DNA of 64,000 bases from Thermochaetoides thermophila DSM 1495. Lineage: Eukaryota; Ascomycota; Sordariomycetes; Sordariales; Chaetomiaceae. The stretch is taken from the NCBI RefSeq assembly GCF_000221225.1, contig NW_006383030.1, positions 620,001 to 684,000 of the forward strand, read 5' to 3'. The notes beneath the pieces are model-generated. The model did no database searches and was not told where the DNA came from. It saw only the letters and a list, made by a program, of their open reading frames with translations. The position numbers and the translations under genes were made by a program. Shown piece after piece: positions 32,865 to 42,956 of this stretch; position 1 is the stretch's first letter, and every line of letters starts with the position of its first letter.

Positions 32865-34895
32865 CTTGAGAGACTTCTGAGCCTATACGGATAAGCTGAA
32901 GAACTAGTTGAGGTATCAGAACAGAAAGATCTGAGTTAATTCGAATGAGAAGAGAGTGTATACGGCAAAAAAAGAGCGAACAGGACCACCTGACGACCTC
33001 TCAGCCTTATTACCGGGAAGGTTGGATCCTGAGTTTAGACTGATGGACAGCCTGAAAGGACCTAAGTGCCGTTGGTGAGCAAAGAGAGGGCTTGAGAGTG
33101 ATATAGAAACGGCACTTGTCCTTCTCCTCAAGATTATGACTTGACTTTGGTGGATCATGGGTAACCAAAACACAACGTCTCATCCGCCACATTGCAAACG
33201 AGGAGATTCCGTGCTTTGTGCAAGGGTAAAGGCTGCCTCACCATTCCACATGTCTGGCGTAGATGAAGTCAGGTTCCTCGGCCTGTAAGCAATTTACACC
33301 CGTAGTCATTTAACACCCCCATGGCCGAGGACTTCTCTAGTTCCAGACATGAGTACTATTGCTGTTTATTTTGTAGGACCACACGTGTGAGGGAACCAAG
33401 TTGTGCCTTGGATATCAGAGTTTCAGATTCTTACAATTTCGTCAAGTTGAAAATCAGGGGCTGTAGCCAGTACAGTATCCAGATCCACATCAAACATCTG
33501 GGGTTGGAAGCTGGAACCGAGATTCTTGATCAATACACTAGCAGTTAAGGCCAGATCTGTGTTTGATTGCCCATTAAAGCGTCCTAGTAATCTGTTTGCA
33601 AGAGACATCGCACGAGGAGAATTGTGTATCAAATTCACACAAGCCCATGAGAAGCAGCGATTGCATGCTCTTTGTTGTCAATAAGACTTCTCTAAATTAT
33701 GGTGGTTTGGTATTCGGTCTTCATAATCTATCCCAGCTCTGAACATTCGAAAGTGATCGGCTCCAAGACATGGCGTTTCAACGAACAGCCGTTGGCAAGA
33801 GAAGTTCTACGAAAAATTGGACTTTAGTGTTCCGACTGGATGTTAAAGGCCAGTGTTTATTTGAAGCTCCAGGGGGGTCATTCGGTTCTGCACCTGACAA
33901 CTGGGTTGGTGTCGCCTTGATCGGTTTTAGTGTGACAGTTGTACAACTACCCCCAGTAGGTCCTTGCAGGTTGTGAAATGACCAGACATCGGCTCTGCGG
34001 CCGTCTGGATGACGTTCTAGCCGATATGTGAAGCATGAGCGGCCTAATGAGGTTGCGCGAGTTTGTCTAGACACACTGGACTATGGGTATCACGACCCAA
34101 GATCTTTGTTGATATCTCAGTCTTATGAAGGATAAGTGGGGACTCGTCGGTGAGGCCGAAAGAAAGTTTGAGGAACCAGTTCCAGAGCATTTCATCCAAA
34201 TGGAAAGATGAGCAGAGAACAACCCCAGGAACATTCCGCTGATGAGGGTAGATCACCAGTGACGCGGTTACCCCAAGTCGAACATGCCTTTAGCAGGTCA
34301 GTGTGCTTAGTAACTCAAACACCATAGAGTTTGATGAACTCGCTGTAGGGTACTGCTTATGCAAAATGCTCAAAGTCGTACAGATGCAGATAACCCTAGC
34401 TAGGTAGGGGACTATCGGATCTTGAATCTCGGTGAAGAGAACTCAAAAACACACAACGTGGCTGATAAAGAAGAGAATACCTTGAACCGCAAAAAAAAGG
34501 CATGCTATTCAAACTGGTATGTTAAGTCATAAAACTTCAAATCTGCACCATGACCTGGAAACCTAGAAGCTATATCCATTCATTCCGAAATGCACGCGAT
34601 CTTGTACAACCTAGACCGTTAGACTCGGACTCGTGGGAACATGAACTGCTATGACTGCACCGGAGAATCATTCGGAGTAGCTTTGCATAAGACACGGCAT
34701 ATACACTGCTGTTTTGCTTTCGTGTTCCCGTCCTTCCCTGCCATGCTGTTACCACGGGATCCAGACCTTTTTTTTCTTGCATGTTCCTGCATCAAGTCTA
34801 ACGAAAACCAATCTTGCTACTACTCCCGATCGGTAGTACACGCGTTCCTGCGTCATCGACAGGACAGTCTCCTTTCTTGCTCTTTTGTGCTTGTG
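32865..34895. other. Intergenic region with possible gene remnants
   Basis: 2 kb between the repeat-protein start and the RRT8-type stop. Three short minus-strand frames (33638-33423, 34074-33778 and 34256-34044) have moderately protein-like composition but no recognised motif and do not splice together convincingly. They may be remnants. Base composition is visibly more AT-rich than in the genes. Confidence 0.4.
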
Positions 34896-36300
34896 TCACT
34901 TGGCCCCCTGAGCTCCTAGTAACCTTGACGCAATATTCTCAATCGGAGAGGTTTCTTGAGCTTCGATGTCGGCTGCCCACAGAGCTGCACCAACTTTGCT
35001 GAGGTTAGGGACCAACCATCACTGCTGTTTTGTAAATGGTAGATTGACCGAAACTTACCTGTGTTGGTAAAGGAAAATAATATAGAAGCGAGAGGGACCT
35101 CCTCAAGGACAGTGGCAACTATACCGAATCTAAGATCGCACGTAGTGTTAGCAACTTCTGACGGACAGTTTCACTGTGTTGTGTCCAGGGGTGATATGTG
35201 AGTAAGACAAGACAAGAGGTCTCCCAAAAACAGTCAAGATCTTTGATTTGGTATTGTGTTGCACTCTCCCTGGGAAAGGAAGAGCCAAGCGGCTCCCTCG
35301 GAACTAGCACTTACGCGGTGTAAGGACCGTCGTGGTCCTTTAGCCATTTTTCTCGCTTGGAGATCGACCATCCTTTCAGTTGGAAATACTTAATCTAGGG
35401 TCAGTAGGATCTCTTGGGACTGAAATACTTGGACAATGTACCCTCTCGTGAACATGGGCAGCCCGGGCACGTCCTTTTCTGTCATTAGTCCTTGTGATCT
35501 CAGCTTCAAATATCACAGAGCTACGTACCTCTCAGGAACAAGAATGCAACTGTGCCAATAACTATATCATCGGCAGTTAGATTTTGTTTGCAATGGAGCA
35601 AGGTGCTAGTATTTGGGAAACTTACCGGGGACAATATTTAGGGGAAGATACATAAGATAGCGGATTAGATCATTGATACCAAACGAAGTGAAGGGCTTCC
35701 TGAGCATCTTCCCAAGCCGTTCGATCACGTCTCCATGAGTCTTCACTTCTCTGCCCTGTGCAACCAGATAGCCGGCATTCCTGGACAGCAATGTTCCATC
35801 GAATGTGTCGAAGATGGCGTCACGCAGCAGGTAATTCCTGGCCAAGAGGTTGACAATAGTCGAGCTCTCACTTACCACAAGGAAGGCAGTAGTGAAGACA
35901 GCGAACGGGCCATTGACGAACGCCATTAGTGTGAGTTGCGGAATGTAGGTAACGGCAAACATAGATCCCAGAACTCCGGAATAGAGAGTCAAGTAGGGGA
36001 TGAGCTTCGAACGCAAAGGCTTCCATAGTTCCGTGTGAGTGAGGAAGTAAAGCATGCCCTAAGGGTAAAAACAGTCTGTCAGTTTTGTCTGCTTGGGAGT
36101 AAACCCTATGAGATTCGGAAGCTGACCTTGAAGGGATACAAATATGACCTGCTTTTTGTGGCATTATGAGCGAGGGCTAAAGTTTGCTCGATGTCCTCTT
36201 TTCTTAGCCGTGCTTGTTAATGCCCGTATCCCTAAACCAGTGTGCAACATCTAAAAACTCACAGGACTTGCTGAGCTCTCGCGGAAATATGACTGGACAT
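34896..36300 (-). CDS. RRT8/EI24-type multi-pass membrane protein, 8 exons
   Basis: Only a spliced reading reveals the whole gene. Exons are 36300-36263, 36202-36127, 36058-35626, 35549-35529 (21 nt), 35473-35442 (32 nt), 35394-35315, 35129-35059 and 34993-34896, all in frame, 282 residues. The fungal RRT8 group pattern is complete: AHNATKSRSYLYPFKGMLYF, LTHTELWKPLRSKL, three to four membrane helices, DAIFDTFDGTLLSRN, a cytosolic GREVKTHGDVIERLGK loop, YFQLKGW, DGPYTAFGIVATVLEEVPLA and TNTVGAALWAADIE at the C-terminus. In yeast RRT8 is a lipid-droplet/outer-spore-wall protein; the role in filamentous fungi is not settled. Two introns (35474-35528, 34994-35058) use an AAG acceptor five bases after a CAG, which the frame requires. 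Confidence 0.85.
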
Positions 36301-36957
36301 TGGGAGTCGCACCGAACAAAAAGGAGTGTTCAATCCAAGAAACGTTGGAGCCAGAGTTGGCTTATTGGGTATCGCTGGAGCAAGGGAAAATTTGAGAGCA
36401 GTGCTGATCTGGAGGGTGATGTCATAAGGTGATCTTTAAGTTGGGCTAGAGAGGGGCAAAGCTCAGTGGACGGGGCAACATCAAGTAAGGTGAAGCCAAC
36501 CAAGGACAAAGGAGCTTTCCAAGGTGGATGAAAAGGATCCAAGACCACTGAGGACAACAGTGCAATCGGACAACAGATATCAGCAGACACTTGACCATGT
36601 AGCATTATTAATAGTTCTTTTCCCCTGTTCATTACCGAACTTCTCATCCGAACATTCTCCTTTCTGTCCAAGTCTCAGTACAACCCCGGTACACCTCCCA
36701 ATTCTAATTCCGTTGTTCTTCCGGACCAGCCTGAAGGAGCTGAATAACCATGCCCTGAACAAATAGACCTATACATCCATCATACCAGTAGACTCCAGAC
36801 CATGCCCCACGGGTTAATCGCACCCGTACGAATCTGGTCTTTCCAATTACATAACTGTGAAGTGAAAGTTTCTAATGCTGCGCATGAGCGCGGAATTACA
36901 ACAAACTTTCAGGCTAATGCAGGGCTAAAACAATGAGCTCGTGAGACCAAACTTCGT
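36301..36957. other. Intergenic region, RRT8-type promoter
   Basis: 657 bp between two minus-strand genes. No additional gene, repeat or RNA signal seen. Confidence 0.6.
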
Positions 36958-38581
36958 TTATGCGTAGAACGCCTCGAAGAGGTAAATGACGCCAAAGAAG
37001 AGGAAAGCGATGGCACCGCCGACAGTGACTGGGGCATACATTAGCAAGACCACAATATCGGCACAAGGACGTTGTAAATTATCGAACTTACCAACTTTGA
37101 GGCTGACTTTGCCGGCGATGGCACGCCCCCCAATGACGGCAACGCCTGTGCAGCAAGCATGACCCATGATCGCGCCGAGCGTCACCCACCAGTAATCCTG
37201 GCCCGCTGCCATAGCAATGGTCGCAATCTGGCTGCGGTCACCCCACTCTCCAAGGAAGGTCATCACGAATGTCTGCACCCAGGCAGGGCTCAACAGGAAT
37301 GAAAGGAGGTTGTTAAGTCCAGAAAGAAAGTTGGCGAGAACACTAGGACGAGGAGACGAGCTCCGACCTTCGGGCGAGCTGGACGGGCTCCGTGCCGGGG
37401 CAGGGAACCGAGACTTCGACCGCGACTTACGGTTGCCCAAACCCATTTCCAGAGCATAAGGTGAGACATCCGACTTCTTCCTAGCAAGGTTTTCCTTCTC
37501 TTCCAGCTCCATCTCAACCTCTTGCATCTCGGCGGACACGCCCTCGTCAGGGCTCATCGCCAGTCCCTCGCGGAGTAGGCGGGCGCCAAAGACCAAGAAC
37601 AAACCAGCAGCAAGGAAATTAGTGAGCCGCTTTGAGATCAGGGTGGGCACAGCATGTCCCAAGACAGCTGAAAGGACGGTCATGGTGACGAGAGCGCCTA
37701 ATGCGCCAGAGAAGACCACCAAACGGTCGTGCTTCATGGCCATCAGAGCAGCAACAAGGAATGTCTTGTCGCCGACTTCCGAGAAGATGATCATCGTAAG
37801 GGACAGGATGAAGGAATGGAAAGGTCGGATGAGACCTTCGTTTTCGCCATTATCAAGGAGTGGACTTCCAGACTTTACAGTATCCGAGACTGCGAGATGA
37901 TCGATATCTGCAACAGATTCGGGGACAGGGAGGGATTTATCGTGAGTCTTTTCTGGAAGATCGGCTGGTTTCTGCGATCAAAGTCAGTGCCAATTCCCCA
38001 AGTCAATCTTAGAACAATCCACGAACCTCAAGCCCCAGTACATCTTCAACTGTCCTCTCTGACGATTTATCAGTGGTTTTGCTTCCCTTTCCTCCAGCTA
38101 TCTTTTCATGATCTGAATGCTCCAAAGGAGGAGCCTCTTTGGGAGTTTGTGGTTTGTTCTCGACGATCTCGCCCTGCTGTTCTCTCAATATTTTTTCCCT
38201 GGACTTCTCCGTGACACCGCCTTCAAGTCCAGTAGTCCCCTTTTTCGGGCCAGCGTGGGCCTTATCAACCATTACACCATCGTGAATATCAGGTATCTTC
38301 TTTCCATCCACAATGGTGGGATCGGCAGGTCGCGAGGGTAAGGGGGGAAGTTCGTCGGCTTTAGAACTCGGAACATTGAGTTCAACAAATGGACCGGCAT
38401 GCGGCCTCCCGTCTTTTCCATCGATTGGGGCATCTTTGGTGCCCAATCCCCGGCCAGACGCTAGGATGTCGGTAGTCGAGACAGTGTCCTTGCTTAGCGG
38501 CGCATCACTAACAGCAGCCGTGATAGCAAGGGAGGGAAGGAGCAAAAAAATGACAGAGGATTGGGAGGTTTTGAGCTTCAT
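36958..38581 (-). CDS. gdt1: GDT1-family (UPF0016) Mn2+/Ca2+ transporter, 3 exons
   Basis: Exons 38581-38027, 37971-37092 and 37028-36958 join in frame over introns of 55 and 63 nt to 501 residues. A signal peptide (VIFLLLPSLAITAA) leads into about 200 hydrophilic residues. Then come two inverted three-helix repeats, each carrying the family signature E-x-G-D-[KR]-[ST]: EVGDKT at about 250-255 and EWGDRS at about 427-432. An Arg/Ser-rich cytosolic loop separates them. GDT1/TMEM165 proteins exchange Mn2+ or Ca2+ for protons in the Golgi and support glycosylation. The long N-terminal extension is typical of filamentous fungi. The second intron is a multiple of three with no stop, so retention would insert 21 residues before the last helix. 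An upstream ATG at 38803 is unlikely because it lacks a signal peptide. Confidence 0.94.
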
Positions 38582-39755
38582 CGTTGTCTGAATTCGAGAT
38601 GGGAATCGGCGGCAGAAGAACAGTTGGGGAAGCTCGAGAAATACGTTGCGATCCTCGTGGCAACGGTCGTGGCAACGCGCGACAGGTCCTGGGAATCGAT
38701 TGGGGGAAAACTGGCGAAAGACTGGCGAAAAGTGGAAGGAGTTGAGCCGCTCGTTACTTGTAAGCTCCCGGATCAAACGATGTGGTAAACTAACAAACCA
38801 CAAAGTAAAACAAAATAATGAACCGAAGGAGCGTCGGAAACAAAAAAGCTGACGTGAAGTCCAAAGGACGGGACAGAAAAGAAGGAGGAGGTCCAGGGTC
38901 TGTTTGAGCTCCCTCCGAAGTCCAGACTCGACCCAGCAACAAGGGGTTCTGGCGGATGACCAAGACCAGCTTGGCGCGATGCGTGGAAAGGTCCTTGCAC
39001 CGCCACAGGACCCACCAGTATGTCATGGCCCCTAACTTTGACTTTATGTTCGAAGTCCAAGCCAGCCTTGTCGAAGTTGGGACGTCCTGTATTATCGTGC
39101 CTGGGAAACCTCTTGGCCTGAAAGTGCTTTTAGAGTTTCTCAAATTCTAACAACGATTTGCGCACACGTCCACTAAAGCATAAACACCGCGGTGTAGTCT
39201 GTCTCTTCAGCGCCTCTACAGTACACGTGCCACCAAAGCACAGCTTATAGGCAGCTCATCCCTGTTCGATCTTACATACAGCAAGTAATCCAGTTGCCAG
39301 AGCTCCATGATTAAAGTAGGCATATCAAGAACTCCACATGAAGTGGCTTGCATTGTGATGCATTTATCTATCTGAATCGTGAGAATCCATGAGGTGGTAA
39401 AAGAAGAATGCTGTACGGCCACGTAGGTGAAGCAGGTTATGATTGTGCAATCATCTGTAATCGTACGTATTGGGCAGAACTTGGATGACCTGAGGCAGCA
39501 CCGCAGTGCAAAGATCGGGTGGGTCTGCCCCACAGAGAGTGATAGCCCCAGTCACGTGAAAAGCTGATCTGGTAGGCATTTTCGTCATCAGGGCGCAGAT
39601 AAATTTTGGAGCACCCCCGTCTGGAAAGTTTCAACCCTAACCCCAACCCTTCCCTCCTTCGCGCGGTCTTGTCGTCCTCATCGCTGCTCTCATTGAGGGC
39701 TTCTCACACACCGTTTTTGAAAGTCATTTACCAATTCATATCAAGTAGTGAATCA
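38582..39755. other. Divergent promoter region, GDT1 / telobox Myb gene
   Basis: 1.17 kb between divergent starts. The right part contains the CCCTAA-type block at 39633-39651. No further gene is supported. Confidence 0.6.
39633..39651 (+). promoter_or_regulatory. Telomere-type CCCTAA block upstream of the telobox Myb gene
   Basis: The sequence aaccctaaccccaaccctt lies 105-123 bp before the ATG. It contains one perfect CCCTAA unit and two variants. TTAGGG-binding Myb factors use such sites both at telomeres and in promoters. Confidence 0.6.
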
Positions 39756-42434
39756 ATGTCTGGTCGTGGTCGAGGGCGCCCTCCTTCACGGTCGGCGGAT
39801 CCTGCGCCAGCCCCAGTCCCCGGCCGCCGCTCAACGCGCCAACAGCAACAACACGCAGCGCAACCACAACAGGAAGTTGGCGATCTTCAACAACACTCGC
39901 AGCCTGAGCTCCTTCTGCATGAAAAACAACAGGAGCAGCCACAGAGTCAAACTGAGCCATCTATGTCTGAAATGAAGTTCAACAATAATATCGACCCCGC
40001 CATCACTGGCCCCTCCAGTGAATCGGCCATGCCCCCTCCTCCTGCCCCTGGTTTTAAGAGTTCGCAAGGACAAAGCGGTTTTGGGATCCCGCGTCGGGGT
40101 ACACGCCGCGATCTCAGCGCTCCCAGCATGGTCAGTGTTAACAGCATCGCCAACACTGACTCCTTTTCTCAAGCAGAGCTTCCAAGTAAGTTTTCTACCA
40201 CTTTCAATCAGACGGTCTATATGAGTTTTGACACACTGCTTTAGGTACTGCACCTCAAAAGGACCATCTGTTCAGTCATCCGGCACGTACTGCTTCCGTG
40301 TTGTCTTCTCAGTCTTCCCAGCTAGGAGACGCATCCCGGCAAAGGACAGCCCGAGTGAGGCTCATGCAGCGTATGAGGCATCGCCTGCGTGGTGCTTGTG
40401 ATGACTTTTTCAATTTCTTAAGCACGGCACCCATTGAAGATGACCTCTGGCTTGACGAGAAGGAAGCTTTTAAGGCTCCTCTTGAGTCTTATCTCCGGCA
40501 TTTTCTGTCGGACGTCGAGAGCCCTTCGGTTGATCCCTCTTATGTGCTCAACGCTCTGGGTCTTGACAAGTCTTCTCCGGAGGGAAGAGTTGTCTACATG
40601 GAGATGCTCATGGCAAACTTGACTTTGCTTTTCGATGACCTGCAGCCTCAGCCCCAGAGCTTGATGGCGGTCTTACAGAAGCTCGAACAGAACTTTCCGG
40701 GTGCATATGTTCCTGATGACCCAGAGTTTCATGATGCACGGACGAATGAGCAGCTTGCGAATCAGACCCTCCTAATTCGGACACAGCAGTGCATATACAA
40801 GCTGCAGCGGCGGTGCGGCGAGAATGCTGCTCCATTCAACCCTCTTCAGGTGGTCGCAGAGCAATGGTGTGATGGGGACTTCTCTCTCGAAGCAGTCAAG
40901 GCGTTTGTGAGAGATAGAAACAAGGATGCTTTCCAGCTGAAGCCCTTGACAGTGGCGGACTCTGAAGATACTAAAGAACGGAATACGGCCCGCTTTGCCT
41001 CTATTTGCCGTTTGCTACCGGATACTGAGGTCCAAGGCTCGCTTCTCGATCTCAAGGAACTTCAAGGGACATACTCCGTCGAAGAGTTCATTGGACATTC
41101 GATTGAGTTCATCAAGACCATCTACGACAAGATCAATATATCTATCTCCCAAGCTACGTCTTTGATTCCTGCTCCTGCCGAAGTCGACTCACGGGCTGGT
41201 TCTCAGATTCATCACCATCTTGAAACTGAGTCGATAACTGGGTTCCATCGCCAAGAGTCCCAAGCGTAAGTGAGCTCTACTAAAAATTACTATTTGCTTC
41301 TCCTGACAAAAACTTACTTCCAGGACGCCTTCTGTACCGTATGATATGGATCTTTTGCGGAGGATGAAGCAACTAGAGCAACGGCCAGAGTCTACCCCTT
41401 ATCCTGATAGTCACCAGCTTCCTCCAACCCCATATCAGCCACCCCCAAGGCTTCCGTACGCCCCAGGATTCAGCAGCCCATCGTCTTACTCTGGTCCCCA
41501 ACATACCTCTAGCTTCCAGCCGAATGGGTCGCTGTACACTGAGTCGGCCGCACAAGCTACTGGCCGTAAGAGGCGTGCCCAGCATGACGCGCCCGCTGAA
41601 GGTGCTGCTGGAGCGGTCGCCCCCCCAGCAAAGAAGCCTCGTGGCAAGAGGAAAAAGAACGATGCTCAAGCAAGCGCTGGAGAAGAGGCCGTAATGGCTC
41701 CTGCCACTCAATCGCAGTACCCGCCTGTGCCAGACGCTACAGATCAGGACACCGTCTTGGACATTGTCCAACAACGAACAAGAGAAATGTCGGCTGCAGC
41801 CCGAAAGGCTAAGAAGCCACAGGAGCGCAAGGCTTGGGTCCGGAGCGACGTTAGGGCACTCATCAAAGCCATTGAAATCTACTCGTGCAAGTGGGCTCTT
41901 ATTGAGAAGAAGATCAAGGATGGCACGATCCACTTCGAGCGCCCCCGCGATCAGCAGGCTTTGCGTGATAAGGCACGGCTTTTGAAGCAAGATTACTTGA
42001 AGTAAGTTAACATTTTGCACTCCCATACAATGTCGTCCATGCTGCGGTTGCTGACTTTGTCTTTCAGGGCTGATATGGTTTTGCCACCGGGATTTGACCT
42101 TGTGGTACTCGGAAAGAAGGAGAAAGAAAATGTCATTGCGGTTGGAAAGAATCCTGAGCGCAAGGAGTCTGATGTCGATGAAAACGGCAAGCCAATCAAT
42201 ACAGAATACAGAGGAGACCCTGGCGAGCTGCTGTTAGCAAATCAGGAGGAACAAGAACAGATCGAAGCCCCGGCACTTCCGCCGCCACCACCTGGTGAGG
42301 TGCCTGCGGGCTCTTCAGCGCAATATCCCCCTGTTGAGCCCCAACCCCAGCCCCAGCCTCAGCCCCAACCCCAGCCTCAGCCTCAGCCTCAGCAGCAAGC
42401 TCCTTTGGCCCAGATGGATGCTCCGGTTGCTTAA
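39756..42434 (+). CDS. Taz1/TRF-type telobox Myb DNA-binding protein, 4 exons
   Basis: Exons 39756-40185, 40245-41265, 41324-42001 and 42068-42434 join in frame over introns of 59, 58 and 66 nt to 831 residues. The N-terminus is basic (SGRGRGRPPSRS) and Gln-rich. Residues about 165-410 are a helical region that could be the TRF homology dimerisation domain. Two nuclear-localisation-like clusters follow (GRKRRAQ, KKPRGKRKK). The Myb/telobox domain is at about 654-720. It ends in LRDKARLLKQDYLK, very close in pattern to the KDKARLIKARFMK helix of fission-yeast Taz1, with the IEIYSCKWALIEKKI core before it. Such proteins bind double-stranded TTAGGG repeats and cap telomeres. The C-terminus carries a Gln-Pro repeat. 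A telobox transcription factor (Tbf1 or Teb1 type) is the alternative. Confidence 0.78.
42340..42391 (+). repeat. CAGCCC/CAACCC coding repeat (Gln-Pro tract)
   Basis: Short tandem hexamers encode about nine Gln-Pro pairs near the C-terminus of the telobox protein. Confidence 0.85.
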
Positions 42435-42956
42435 AAATCTGTCTTGTAATATGACTGTTTAACGGCACCGGGAGGATGGCGGCGCGGGCTGAACTGTCAT
42501 GTACTTGGGCGGGCATTGTTGATCAGATACAGTTTCCTAGGCTGACCACAAAATGAACCCCTACAACCTTGGGAAGGTTTACCCAATTGTCTTTTCTGTT
42601 ATTGCTTAATGTACAATTACGGGTCGTCTTGCTTCGATAAAAACCTTACAAGTTACTTAGATCTAGGCCTCAGCCAACACGAAACAATGAAGTTAACCCT
42701 AACCCTCTTCTCGTGATCATTCAGGTGACCCAGCAAAACCCACCCGATCATTGGTCCCTCCTCTGCCATTCCTGACGCTTGTGAGGTCCGTGCACGCAGC
42801 AAGTCGATGATCCCTGCTGCTGTGGGGCAACCCCCTATGGCATCCGGTGTGTTGTGTGAATTGGCAACGTCGCGAGTTGCATTCCACACTGGCTCAAGCC
42901 TTCTGAGCCCGACGCTCTCGAGCTTTACACCTGAACACAACACCGTCCTGCCCATC
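42435..42956. other. Intergenic region upstream of SEC21
   Basis: 522 bp between two plus-strand genes. It contains ttaaccctaaccctc at 42693-42707 but no gene. Confidence 0.6.
42693..42707 (+). promoter_or_regulatory. CCCTAACCCT motif in SEC21 promoter
   Basis: Two adjacent CCCTAA-type units about 250 bp before the SEC21 ATG. A match to the TTAGGG-factor site; function not shown. Confidence 0.5.
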
